NCBI GenBank assembly: GCA_016987375.1
Contig: PJRA01000016.1
Span: 1,198,740 to 1,262,739, forward strand
Direction: 5' to 3'
Length of the DNA stretch: 64,000 nucleotides
From: Brachionus koreanus
Taxonomy: Eukaryota; Rotifera; Eurotatoria; Ploima; Brachionidae
The translations under genes and the position numbers were made by a program. Below are positions 1-12,500 of the stretch, one piece after another. The notes beneath the pieces are model-generated. The model was not told the origin of the DNA. It saw only the letters and a program-made list of their open reading frames with translations, and did no database searches. The stretch's first letter is position 1; the number at the start of each line of letters is the position of its first letter.

Positions 1-3000
1 TTAAGCAAAACAGAGTGCTACAAATTTGAATGGCCAGCAGGCTCTGGTCAAAGTTCACCTATTGAACAATCATCAACTTCAAATGTTCAATTTTCGCCAC
101 GCATCGGTCATTTGCATGCCGGATGCGCCAAAGACATAACTGTTAGTTTTAAGTCTGTCGAGCCAAAGCTTCTTAAGAAAGAAATTTATAAGTGTCAATT
201 GAGCAAAATTGTGTTCGATCAACCTATTGGTGAAGTGAAGGACTGGGATGATAGAATGACCATTGTAAAGTATTTGAATGAATTTGTGACCAGTTCAAAT
301 GTAGTTAACACAGAAGCATCTGGTTTGTTCGGTCAACGTCAGATGAGCGAGGCAAATATTTCAAATTCGGTCAATCAGTTTATCAATCAACAGCAAACAG
401 GTAGCAATAATAGTCAAATGAGCAACAAGCAAATAATTAGAAAAAAAGTGGTAGAAGTTGAACAAGAGCCAAAGCACACTAAATCGGATGAGACTGTTCA
501 ACCTTTGGAGATTTTTGTCTCTGCTAATTGTGATTATTCGCGCTACAGATGCAAAACCAGCTCAATTAGATTCAAAGATACGCTCATGTTTCAGACTAGG
601 GTTTATGAGTAAGTTTAGCTTATTAATTGATTAGTTGTTATTTTTTTAAAAATGTTTAAAAATCAATATTTTCAATATTTTCAACATTAGGGCACCTCCA
701 ACAACACTTGCCATTAAATTTGTTTGAGGACAAATTTTCAAAATTTCATTTAATTTTTCCATTTCAAATAGAATAATATTCAAAACTTTTTTTATGCATG
801 CTTTTTTGAAATTTCTATTTTGATAGTGTTATTTTAATACCCATTTTTATTAATATAAAATATTGATTTTGATGTCTAAAATAAATTAGATTTACGTACG
901 TCAAATATTTGATTTCAAGAGACAATTTTAGTTAGATATTTGATAATGGTATTATAAAACATTTAATCAGTTGCTTTAAAAGCCAAGCAAGAGACTATGA
1001 ATAAAAAATTAAAAAATAAAGGCATTTAATTTTTTGTATTTTTAAAATCAGTAGTTATTTAAGAAATATTAATCAAATAAAATAGAAAAAATAAATAAAA
1101 TTCTGACAAAATTCATTAAGCTGTTTTAATCTGAAAAAAAAAATAACAAAAAATAAAACAACTAATTTTTCTCAAATTCTATTTAGATAACGATTTAAAT
1201 TTTTGAATAAAATTCATAAAGAAAAATGTATATTGACACTTAATGTTATCATTATTATTGGGAAAAAATGTTTTGTCTCATTATACTTTAAAATTATAGC
1301 GCCATGATAAAACTATACTTTGTCTTAACTATTTTAGACAAATTTAAACACTTGAAACATCAAATGGATTTAATTAAAATATAGAATTTATTCAAAACTT
1401 AATTTTAATTGAGAGAAAGTAAAAAATTAGCCAAATATTTGTTTAAAGTTTGAATGAAGTTTGCTTATCATTGAAACCATTTGTTGTGTATAACGCGTTC
1501 TTCTTCATTTATACAGAATTTTCAAACTATTATTTTAATTTTTTTTTGGAAATTTTTTCATCTATGTACTTTTTTTCCAGTAACTGAATCATCAAGTCTA
1601 TAAATACGCAAACTTTTTACTACATTTAAGAATAAAACATTGATCTTCATTGACACTTTTTGCAATTGCTCTTCTAGCTGTATGAGGTCTTGTGTATTCT
1701 TGAAAAAATCTTTAGCACAGCTGTCTGAAACCAGCTCAAAGTGTACTACCCTTGCAAGTTCTGTCTGTCGAACACACAACATCAACCGTTCATCTTTTGA
1801 AGGCTCATATCATCATTGTTAAATATTTTAAGCCAAACTTGTACCCTTCTTCTAGACACATTTCACGAGTTACTACTGTTGTTGTTGATAGAGATTTTTT
1901 CCCAATAATGACGAAAAAATTTTCATTTAATATTTTTATTCTATAAAATTTTTTAGAATTATATGAAAAAAGAGTTTGAGTTAAAATTTTGAAGAGCATT
2001 CAATTGTGTTTATTTTAACATATAAAATGATCAAAAGTTTTTTCAAAGAATTACAACGATGCCAAAATCTAAAATATCCAAACTTTTTAGATTTAAATGT
2101 TTTATTGAATAAGAATTATTGATTTGAGATATAAATCTAATTGTACAATAATTATATTAAAAAAAAAGTGAAATAAAAATTCTCTGTTATATCGTAAATC
2201 GTTACAAAATATAAAAATTATAAAATAGAGGCTTTTAAAAAAAGCGAAATTTTTATTTATTTGAGTCAATAAAGTAATTTTGGTGCTAATAGTGCTAATA
2301 ATTTGCTGATTGAATAAATATAAAAACAAAAAACTTTTTTTTAATTGTTTTTTTTTAGTGTTTTCAGTAGTGATCAAGTCGTTCAATATCAACTTTTGTC
2401 AGTTCTAATTCCCATTACACTAATTTGAAACAAAAAAAAAAAATTTTCTACTTTTTAAATTTTTGTTTAAAATAATCAACTACTTTTAAACATACAAAAA
2501 AAAATATATATTTTTATCTATCATTTATTAAAAAAAGTTAGAAAAAATAAATATAATTTTATTTTTTTTTAAAAAATCGAAATTTCTAAAATAAAAATTT
2601 ATTTATCTATTTATTTAAAAGAGTGTCGGTAATAAACCGTGGCAAGATATCATTTGACTATAGCTGGAAAATAACAATGGAAGACTCGCGTCGTCCGTTT
2701 ACGCCTCAAATTCAGCCAGACACGCCGACTCCGGAGCATTCTCAATCGCCGCCAGGACGCACATCTAAAACGAGCAAGTCAGGCACCGACAACAGCGTGT
2801 CTCCATCTAGAAAAATAAGTCAAAAAGAGTCCAAAAAAGAGACGTCAAAAGCCTCGAATACGAAAAAAACAAATAGCAAAGAGAACATCGACGACAAATC
2901 TTCTAAACAAAGCCGCAAATCAAAGGAAAAAAATTCGCTCGAAGGAGCCGAGGAAAATCAGTCGAATCGAAACATGGACGAAAATTTCATAAACACAGCC

Positions 3001-6000
3001 ATTCAGCCGCTGCGTGCCGACTCTCAAACAAGAGCCGATTCGAGCCTAAGTCAAAACGCGCCGAGCTCCATAGCCGAAAGCGGATACATTCCGTTTAGCA
3101 TAGAACCAATGTTCGGCAAAATAGAACCGGGCAAAACTCAAACATTTAAAGTTAAATTTTCGCCATTGAACGTAAACGATTATCAAGCTAGAATCATATG
3201 TCAAATACCGAATAGCGAAGAGGGCAAAATCGGTCACATAATACCAATCAAAGGCCGTGGTCTCTTGCCCTATTGTCACTTTGAACTTGAAGAATCGGAC
3301 TATGTGTCGTCGGGCCGACGCAATCCGGACCTGCCGGGACCATCGGGCGCTGCATCTGGCCTAGGCCTTGACCCTTTGACCAAAGTAATCGAATTCAATT
3401 GTGTCGGCATAGGCAAAAAGCTGAGAAAAAAATTCGAAATAATCAATCCGACAAACACCGATTACGATTTTGAATGGGTCAAAGAGGAGCAAAACGACGG
3501 CAAACGCCATCATCAATTTACATGCATAAAAAGTGGCGGATTTTTGCCAAGTGGCCGCAAGACCGAAACCGGCTTTGAATTTGAGCCGAACGAGATCGGC
3601 GTAGACGAAAGTTTTTGGAAGTTTTGCATACCCAAATTGGATTTGTCCATACCAGTTCTATTGGTTGGCATAGCCACTGAGCCGAGAGTGATATTCGACA
3701 AGTCGTACGTAATGTTCAAACCGTTGCTATTGGGACGCAGCGGCACCGAAATAGTCTACATAATAAATCAGGATAATGTGCCCATTGGGTTTGACATGGA
3801 TCAAACTAGCTGCTACACGGACTCAAGATCCGAGGTTGTGCTTGTCAATCCGTCGTCTGGCACCATTGAGCCAAACTCAAAGAAACCAATTTGTTTGACA
3901 TTTACGCCAAGAGAACAACGTCAGAGTGTATTCAACCTCAAATGCAAAATAGACTCGAGTCCAAAAGCGCTTTCGTTGAACGTAAAGGGCCAAGGTTTTG
4001 CGATTGAAACGGCCCTATTTTGCGAAGACACTTCGAATGCCAATCGAATCGAATTCTCCCATTTGTCCATAAACGAAATTCACATGGGCGAAGTGGAAAA
4101 AAACGAGACATGCTTCCGTAATTTGCACATTGTTAACCAAGGCAAACATTTGGCCAATTTTGAATGGTATTTAACAAGTCAATTGGCCGATTCGCTTCAA
4201 TGTTTTTCGATTGAGCCGACAAGCGGCTACATTGAAGCAGGCGACAAGAAACACTGTGTTCTAAAGTATCATGCCAAACACGAAAAATCAACTATAGCTA
4301 GTCTAATTCTAAAAATTGAAAACGGTTCGGTGTATCACGTTCATTTGGACGGCATAGCAGTCCGGCCCGACCTTCACTTTTCATTCAAACAATTCGATTT
4401 TGGCCACTGTTTTGTGTACAAAGCGGGCATGAATGTAAACTCGACCAATTTGACAATGACCAATCGAGGCAGCAAAGACTTGAACATTGCGTGCATTAGC
4501 GAAATGGACGGCCCGTTTCAATTCGACTTTGGACAACAAATACTGGCGGCGGGCAAATCGCTCAGCACTGCGATTAGTTTCATACCGCGCGAGGCCAAGC
4601 CATACGAACAGTGTGTGCTGTTCGAGCTAAACGGCTTGACTAGACGACAAATTAAACTAAAAGGCTGTGGCACTCAGCTTCGTCTCGAACTAGCTGAGCC
4701 TGGTAATAAAGTGCTCGATTTGGGCACTCTTGAAATTGGCCAACAGAGCAAAAAAAGCCTACAAATTGTGAACAAAAGTGGTGCCAGTGTTCAATTTAAT
4801 GTTCTATTTGAGCCCAAAAATAGCGAACTAAACGCCAATGGCAAACAATCGCATTTGGAAATAAAGCCAATGCAGAACATGGTGTTCCTAAAGCCCAATC
4901 AAACATTTGACTTGGACGTTAAATTTGCGCCCAAGAATCGCTTGGCAAAATTTGTCGAAGACTTGTTCGCCGAATGCTCGGGCATACACGTGCCGCTCTG
5001 TTCGCTTAGAGGCGCTTGTCTCGGCTACAACATTTGGCTCGAGAGCAGCACACTGCCCTTCGGCGCCATAACACAAAAATGCTCGACAACCAAGCGCATA
5101 CTGATGCACAACGACGGCGACATAGGCGCCTCGTTTCGCTGGGACGTGGACGCCATCAAGCCCGAGTTCACCATATATCCGTCCATTGGCTACATATCGG
5201 CCGGCATGGAGATCACCTTTGACGTGACGTTGACGCCTGGCGAGCTCAGCACCGATCTGCGCAAGCCCAACGTTAGATGCTTTGTCGAGGGCAGCAAACC
5301 GTTGACGCTAACGTTGACCGGCTCGTGTGTGCAAATAGTGCCGCAAAAAGAAGCACATCATTTCGAAACAAACGTAAGACAAAAAGAAAGCAAACAAATA
5401 AGCATTTGGAATCGAACAAATGCTCAATGGAATCTAAAGCCCATAGTTGATGGCGACTATTTTTCCGGTCTCGAAAGCTTTACTGTCGAAGCGAACAATT
5501 CTAGTTCGTACGAAATAACCTATTGTCCGATGAGCATGACTACAAATGATAAAAAGCACAACGGTTCGGTATTTTTTCCATTGCCGGACGGCACCGGTCT
5601 GCTGTACAATTTGACCGGTACGGCCAATGCGCCCAAGCCAATCGGCAAAATTCAACGAGAAGTGCCATGCAAAACGGCCTATGCAGAAGTGGTCCTAGTC
5701 GAAAATTGGCTCAAAAAACCACAACGATTTAGAGTCTCGTTTGATATAATAAAGCCGGACAAACCCGATGCCAGTACTAGCATTAAAGGCAACGATTATA
5801 TAGACGTGCCTGGCAATGGCAAAAAAGAATATAAAGTCAACTTTTTGGCCCATAAAGAAGGTGTTACTTTAGTTAAATTAATATTTAGAAACGAATCGAC
5901 AAACGAGTATGCCTTTTATGAAATGGTGTTTAAGGCTGTTAAGGCAACTAGCATTGGCACAATTGACTTGTTGACGCAGGTGCGTGTGCCCGTCTCTTAT

Positions 6001-6825
6001 TCGCTTAAGTTAGAAAATCCGTTGCCAAATGCAGTTACATTTACGGCCACATGTTCGAATACGTCCGAAATACTAATGCCCAATACATTGACCATACCGA
6101 TCAAGAGTCATAGCGATTTTAATTTTGAGTTTTTGCCGCTTAAGAGCGGCGAGAGTGCGGCCAAGTTGGAAATAGCCTCGGTCGAATTGGGCACAAGTGT
6201 CTACGACCTTAATTTGAAAGCGGTGCCGGCGCCGGCCGAAAAGCCCATTCACTTTAAGACTTGGCTTGGCAGCCAACAGGTTCAAGTGGCCAAATTTATG
6301 AATTTCTGCAAACAAAAAACCGATTATGTGTGCAAAGTGTCCAGTTCGGACTTTAAAGTTGACAAGAGTGTGGCAGCGGTGTCGAGCACAGTGCCTAGTG
6401 GCATCGAGGTCGCTTTCGACGTCACCTACGAGCCGACCAATTTGAAAGAGTGCAAGGCGACTCTGAGTCTAACGTCGCCGATCGGCGGCGAGTACATCAT
6501 ACCGCTGTTTGGCACTTGTTTGCCGCCCAAGCCCCAAGGACCCTTCATGATCAAGTCGGGCACCACTAGGCCCATCGAGTTCAAGAACGTGTTCACGTCG
6601 GCGCTCAATTTTTCGTTCGCTATCGACAATCCTTTGTTTCATGTGGCCAAGCAAAGCGAACTTATTAAAGCGCATCAAACGCACAAGATTATGGTCGGCT
6701 TTGACGGAAACGACAGTGCCACCAAAGCCGATGTAATGGCTAAATTGGTCGTAACTGCGCCCAAGTCTGCCGGAGTCACTAATAACATTCAATGGGTTTT
6801 TTATCTTAAGGGAATATCAAGCTAA
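1..6825 (+). CDS. HYDIN: HYDIN-type axonemal central-pair protein, C-terminal part (partial at the left edge)
   Basis: Two exons, 1-608 and 2622-6825, give the last ~1,603 residues in one frame; the 5' part lies outside the window. The frame is open from base 1. Exon 1 ends with a strong donor (GTAAGT at 609) in phase 2, and exon 2 after AG at 2620-2621 restores the frame. The join reads RVYE/VSVINRGKISFDYSW, which lines up residue for residue with the HYDIN pattern RVFE-x3-INKG-x4-F-SW. Exon 1 also carries FEWPAGS, HLHAGCAKDITV and VKDWDDRM. HYDIN is a giant protein of the C2b projection of motile cilia, built of ASH/MSP-like beta-sandwich domains. Here repeated 'F...G.I.PG....F.V.F.P' units run to the C-terminus, which ends WVFYLKGISS. 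A lysine/serine-rich, probably disordered segment of about 110 residues follows the exon junction. AATAAA occurs at 6908 and 6931. Confidence 0.93.
609..2621 (+). other. Large intron of HYDIN (2,013 bp)
   Basis: Starts GTAAGT and ends in an A/T-rich tract with AG, so it is a normal U2-type intron but far longer than most introns in this window. It is AT-rich with many frame-breaking stops. The only structured part is about 1560-1900. It has a short minus-strand open frame, and the string CTTGTACCCTTCTT with a nearby TTTCACGAGTTACT, which recur at 19688 and (inverted) at 22250-22320. That suggests an old mobile-element relic. Confidence 0.7.
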
Positions 6826-7320
6826 AACTATTTCATTTTTACTCCTAATTTTTTTTTTCAATTTAATTTTTAGTTTTTCAATTTTTTTTTACGAATTTTT
6901 CTTCTAAAATAAAAGACAATTTTTTTTTAAAATAAAATTTTCAAAAAAAATTTTTTTATTTGACTTTTTATTGATTAAATTTATGATTTTTTACTATTGA
7001 AAAAAATTTCTACAAAAGTACGGCAATCAGCTGTAATTCATTATTCATTTAACCATAACTCTTTTCATTAAAACAGCAGTTTATTTTGAATCAAATTTCT
7101 ATTTAGTATTTATTTACTTATTATTTTAGGATTTAAGCATCAGTTGTTGCATCAATTATCTACGATCATTTAAAATAAGAAAGAAAAACAAAGAATAAGT
7201 TTAGTTTGGTTTAGTATAGGTCTGAATCAGCCTGAATAGGTCTTAATGATTAAAATTTTTGTCAATTTAAACAATTTTTTCAACCATATTGGAAAATTAA
7301 AAAAAAATTATATTTTTTTA
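6826..7320. other. HYDIN 3' flank, no gene seen
   Basis: AT-rich. It holds two possible polyadenylation signals (AATAAA at 6908-6913 and 6931-6936) 80-110 nt after the HYDIN stop. No coding region or repeat is recognised in the rest. Confidence 0.5.
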
Positions 7321-7326
7321 AATTAA

Positions 7327-7500
7327 GGGTGAGTCATAAAATTTTTCCTTTTTAAAACTTTTTTGATTTATCAATAATAAACAAGTGATATTTTGCTAAT
7401 ATTCTAAATATAAACTTTAATGTTCTATAGTCTTTAATCATCTATCAGTTCTTTTTCATTCTTCTTGCACTAACGGCTTTTGGAGCTAAAAAAACTCACT
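7327..7500. repeat. Dispersed repeat, also at 21332-21515
   Basis: The two stretches share, in order, GGTGAGTCA, TTATCAAT, a TAAAC...TTA...T block, AGTCTTTA-CAT-TATCA and TTTTGGAGC-AAAAAA-CT. The later copy continues into what looks like a decayed transposase N-terminus (about 21545-21680). This is probably an old Tc1/mariner-type element end; the family is not identified. Confidence 0.45.
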
Positions 7501-7850
7501 TCACTCTTTTTGAGTAAATATAAAAGACACAATTGATGACATACACCGTTGTTTACAGTACTATGTCTGAGAATTACTTTACTTATAAATATTTCTTTTA
7601 ACACTAGAAGCACCAAACGAGTGATTTTGACTCGTTTGAAAAATTTTTAAATCCTCATATCTTTTGAATGGATTGTTCAAATAAATATATCTTTTTTGAA
7701 TTATGTAGATTTTAAAATTTTCTTTAAAAAATGATATTACTTTATAAAATTATTTTAGTTTTTTTATAAAATATTTATGAATTAAAAAAACCTGAAAAAA
7801 TGCTTGGTGCTTCTAGTGTTAAATTAAATTAAATGATTGAATAAATAGGA
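7501..7850 (+). repeat. Dispersed repeat copy A, split by a MITE
   Basis: The left half (7501-7597) contains TTACAGTACTATGTCTG and GAATTACTTTA. The right half (7823-7850) reads ATTAAATTAAATGATTGAATAA. Removing the inserted element at 7598-7822 restores one continuous unit. The same unit appears inverted at 9420-9545 and directly at about 54235-54425, 54990-55125 and 55795-55965. With the inverted copy it flanks about 1.6 kb containing LINE debris. Confidence 0.6.
7598..7822. mobile_element. piggyBac-type MITE with TTAA target duplication
   Basis: A 225-bp element bounded by TTAA on both sides. Its terminal inverted repeats start CACTAGAAGCACCAA; this resembles the CCCTAGAA start of piggyBac, and TTAA is the piggyBac target. 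A subterminal hairpin lies at 7614-7638 (CAAACGAGT / ACTCGTTTG, 7-nt loop). There is no coding capacity. It sits inside a dispersed repeat whose other copies lack it, which confirms it as an insertion. A related element lies at 60476-60699. Confidence 0.75.
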
Positions 7851-8800
7851 AAAAAGAAACGATAGGAATGGTTTGTCTAGGTTGATAGTTTAGATGCTTG
7901 TACTGACGCTTTGGTTCTAAGCAGACGCTTCTCAGAATGCTTTTTGTTTCTAGCTCTTCTTCAATGTCTTCTATCTTCTGAAAAACAATTCTGATACACA
8001 GAATAATCAGCCCTAACAACATAATAGACAAATTTTCAGGTTTACATATCAAATCACTCTCTTGAATCAACTTAAAAATAATTAATAAAAACTTTTCAAT
8101 TAGAATTGCATTTTTGTTTCAAAAATTGGTGCAATAAATTTTTGAATTTCAAATTTTTTGAATAACCAAATTTTACTTTACGGCCATGATAGTCCGTATT
8201 TTAATTTTAGAATTAAAAAACCGTGTCCGGATTTTAGAAATGTCATGTCCGGGTCCGGATAGCCTGATTCCTAAATTATTTTTTACGACTAGAAGTAGTC
8301 GTTTCTTCAGATAAAGTTTATTGAAAGTAATAAATTTCTTCTATTTAATTTAATTGAGTATTAACCTAATATTTATTACACAGCCAAAGCATACAAAAGA
8401 CAAAAAATGTAGAGCCGATACCGTTAAATTTTGAGTTCAAAATATTCGAATACACCCGGATAATAATTTAGGAAAGTTGTGTAAATCAAAAATTTGAGAT
8501 CAAAATTAGTTTAAATCATTTTGCTAATTTAAAATTTTTTTTATTAATAGTTTATTTAAATTTGAAATGGCTCTGAGTTAAAATAAAACTCCCTCTGCTA
8601 TTTGATAAAAACAAAATAAAATTTTTAAAAGATCAAAGTAGACATAAAAATTTTGATGAAAGAAAAAGGTCCAAAATCAGACAGATAATCCCTTTTCATT
8701 TAACCACTCACTGAATTCATTGCATAAATAACATGATGGGTTTTTTTTCTTGATAATCAGGGTCTTGATAATCAATTAATTAATGTTTTATGTATATTAA
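7850..8800. other. Gene-free stretch with a weak minus-strand open frame
   Basis: A minus-strand frame of about 80 codons at 7819-8070 has a hydrophobic segment (LLGLIILCIRIVF) followed by charged residues, but no start context, splice partners or recognised family. The rest is AT-rich. A GTCCGGATTTTAG / GTCCGGGTCCGGATAG pair occurs at about 8220-8270. Nothing else is recognised. Confidence 0.3.
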
Positions 8801-8810
8801 CCAAAGTATT

Positions 8811-9238
8811 TTATTTATATTTCCACGACTTTTGTGCCAGAATTTTTAATGTGTTAATACGATCAATACATCTTGATCTAATAAAATCTACATGCGAGTC
8901 GAAGAAAAGATTTTCATCGAAAGTTATGCTTTGAAATAAAGCCTTTTTTTCATAAGGTATATTTTTTACAAAAAGTTTTAAAGTAAGAGATTGGTTTTTA
9001 CCTGGATTTCCGGAGAAAACTGCATGGCTACACTTTTCAAGGGCCATTTTCATTTTCAATTTTTCAAATAGCAATTTATTGATGTGACAATTTTACCATA
9101 TTTTTTGAATATAAAAAAGGAAACAAGATCGTCGGTAAATAGAAGAGAGTAGCTATTATTTTTTAGATTAAATTTTGGAATATCATTTATAAATATTGTA
9201 AAAAGGAGAGGACTAACTATTTTAAACTTGTATGTCAC
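8811..9238 (-). mobile_element. Jockey/CR1-like LINE reverse-transcriptase relic
   Basis: Two overlapping minus-strand frames together show a reverse-transcriptase palm: SPLLFTIFINDIP, then LLFTDDLVSFF (F-x-DD catalytic box, T in place of the usual A), then EKCSHAVFSGN, then ITFDENLFFDSHVDFIRSRC and INTLKILAQKSWKYK. The change of frame near 9060-9075 shows the gene is broken. Related fragments of this LINE type occur at 35425-35650 (+) and 59230-59850 (-). Confidence 0.85.
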
Positions 9239-9419
9239 ACTATTTTGAATTTAGCCAATTTAAACTTGCTTGATGAATATACTATTTTAATATCTATAGT
9301 AGTTAAAATGAATTCATTCTCGCTTACACTAGCCCATACCTCTTTTTGCATGCTACCATTACACAATAAAGTTTAAAATTATCTTCTTTTTTTTATTTAT
9401 TATCACTATTTGATATGAT

Positions 9420-9545
9420 TTGTCTTCTTTTTTTTTATTAAATCATTTAATTCAATTTAAAAAAAAATATATAAATGTAAAGTAATTCACAGACATAGTA
9501 CTGTAAACTGCGTTGTTTGTCATAAATTGTGCTATTTGTTCAATA
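9420..9545 (-). repeat. Dispersed repeat copy C (inverted)
   Basis: The reverse complement reads GTTTACAGTACTATGTCTG, TGAATTACTTTACATTTATA and then AAATTGAATTAAATGATT. It matches the joined halves of the copy at 7501-7850 and has the intact, empty target at the T/TTAA position. Confidence 0.6.
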
Positions 9546-12500
9546 AACTAAAAATTAAAAAATTCGATAGATAAAAGAATTGAGTCTAAAAAAAAACTTT
9601 TAACTCTTGCGGCCATCAAGACAGGCAACAACAAGTTTGGACGGTCTAATGGCCGTTTGATATATAATTTAAAAATTTTTCTAATTTCTTGATGATTAGA
9701 ATAGAAATATTATGAATAGGCAGCGCTTTGAAAATTTGGCCATCGGTTTAAAATCATGCTAGGCAACATCAATACTAAGGCAGTAATTATACAATTGAGT
9801 CAACATAGAACATTATACTCCCTCTACCTAATTAAATTTTATTTATTTATAATCTTTTGATTTTAGTTTAGACAAGGAAAAGCATGATTAAAAATTAAAT
9901 ACTTTTAAAAATAAAAAGGCTTGTCTTTGTGTTTTAGGTTTGATCGGATATGTTATTTGACAAAATTTTAAATAAATTTAGCCTATAAATTTGAATTACA
10001 ATGTTCTTTAATTTTGTTAATCATTGAATTAAAATTTAATTTAGAATCAAAACAATTTGTATTTTTGTAACCATTTACCATATTTATGACAATTTTTACT
10101 TTACATGTTACTATAATATTTTTTGCTCAAAATCAGCTAAATTTTCTCAATTGTATTTCAACTGATATCTTCAATTGCCACTTGTTTCAATTCAAACTCA
10201 ACCAGGCTATTATCTAATTATAAAATTATTTTGTTTAGCAAAAAATTTTATTTACTCTTTTCAAAAAGAAAAAATTACGCCAATGATAAAATTAAAGATT
10301 TTGCTTATTTTTTTCTAGAATTCAATGAATGAGAATACAAAAATAAAATCTTAACAAGAAAAAAATTTTTTCTAGTTGTTAATTATTTAATACTGTTAGT
10401 AAATATGCTGTCTGTTATTTAATACTTCATATAGTCATATCAAATTTTAATTTAGTACCAATTGATATTATATTCTCTTTTTTTTTTTTAGAATTTTTAA
10501 TTATATTAATGAAGCCGCCTTCGAATAATGATTTTCTGATTTTTACACTAATTTTTTTCATTTCATTTTATTATTTTTTAATTTATTTATTTTAATAAAA
10601 AATAATTTAGGAAAAGTATTTCCACGACAGTTCCGAATGGGAGCGCCTTCTTTTCAGCCCTCATAATTCCAATCTTATTAAAAAAAATATTGATATTTAT
10701 GTACAACTCGAGTAAAAAATAAATATTTATATTGGATTGAAATTTTTGAATTAGATTTTGTTATCAGTTTGATGTGATTAGAATTGAGTCCAAGGGGGTT
10801 TTGTACTTTGGGTTGTTTCTGTTGGAGCTATGAAGCATAAAGTTCTGGATCTATTTTTTTCATTTATTTGCTCAAAAAAAGCAATTGAAAATTTTGCATT
10901 TCATCTAAAATATGAATAAAATAAATTAAGCTTTCTAAAAATAAATCTAAAATTAACAAAAATTTATCAAAATCAAAAAAAATATTAATACTAAAAATAT
11001 ATTAGAAAAAATAAAACTGATTAAATACAAATTTAATTTGATTTAATTTTATCTCTAGTCTATATAAAATAAATCTTAGCATTTAAATTGACTTGCAAAT
11101 TAATTGAATCGCACAATTAGTCTAAATAATCACTTAATAGAAAAAATTAAAATTAAAAAATTTTGCTGAATTGAAATTTAATTTTTTGAATAAATTTAGA
11201 ATAATTTCTAAATAATATAAATTAGTTTAAAATACACATTAATAGACTAACATTTTATATTTATTCCTTTGGGAGAATTTATTTATCTTTTGACGAAAAT
11301 TCAAAAATAAGTAATCAATCCATTTGATTATACTTGTTTTTGTAACATGAATCATCTTTAGGACATTCTGATCATTTTAAATAATGAAATTTTATTTAAT
11401 CTATTCTTGGTGACGTATATTTGCCATTTTGATTTATTTTCAATTTTCCAATTTTTTCAATAAATTAAAATAAATTTTAAAAAATTTCAAATTTGAAGAG
11501 AATCATATTTTTCATTAATTAACCTGTGAATTAAATGAAAAATTAAACTCAAGTAGGAAGTGTATATTTTGTAAGTAGGAAATTTCAAATTTATAGATCA
11601 TATTTTTCCGAGTTTAACGAAACGATTTTATTCAAACCATCAATCTAAGAATATTTAATCAATTTAGAAAATTTTTTTAAAATATTAAAACTATTATCTA
11701 ATTAAATTTATAATTTTTTATTTAGAAATTAATAAAATTTATTTTTTTATCTAGAATTCCCAATTTTTTTAATAGCTTATTTCCTTTTGAGTATTAATCT
11801 AATAGTTTTTTTTTTTAGTAATTGGTACTGAAATATATTTTTTTCAAAAATACCTGACACTGTTTGACAAAACTTCGATTTAAATTTTAGTCGTGGACAC
11901 GTTTCATTTTTAGTAACATGATTAAGCTGCTTGAATTAATTTTTAAATAGAACTTGTTTTCCTTTTTAAAAAAAATAACATGAAAAATAATTTAGGAAAA
12001 GTAATCGAATATAGATTTTTAATGCGAATTAAATACTTGATAAATATTGTTTTTAGAGAAAGGGTGGAAAAAATTACATAAATCAATTTTTTTTTTAAAT
12101 CAACCTATAAACTTAATTATGAAATTAATGTATTAGAAAAACTAGAATAAAATTTTTTAAAAAAATTGCAAAATTTAAATAATTCTGCAATTTTTTAATT
12201 TTTATGTTTTTTTTTTTATAGCAAAAACTTGCCCCAATTATTTTATTATGAAAATAGAAAAAATTTAATTTTTAGGAAAATATAAAATTTCAATTTTAAT
12301 CTATTTAAATGTTCGATAGATTATTTTCACTAAATAAATTTTTAAAATTTATGTTATTTTAATTTTTATAAATTTTATTTATCAAAAATCTAAAATTAAC
12401 CCAAAAAACTATTAAGTATTTTAATTCAAGACATTTTAAAATGAAAATTTTTAATGGATTTTTGAACGAGTGCTGCATTGCAAAATTTGAAGCCCTAAAA

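Noticed and set aside
1558..1785. Minus-strand 75-codon frame in the HYDIN intron
   Set aside because: No family, no splice partners and AT-rich ends; more likely a decayed mobile element.
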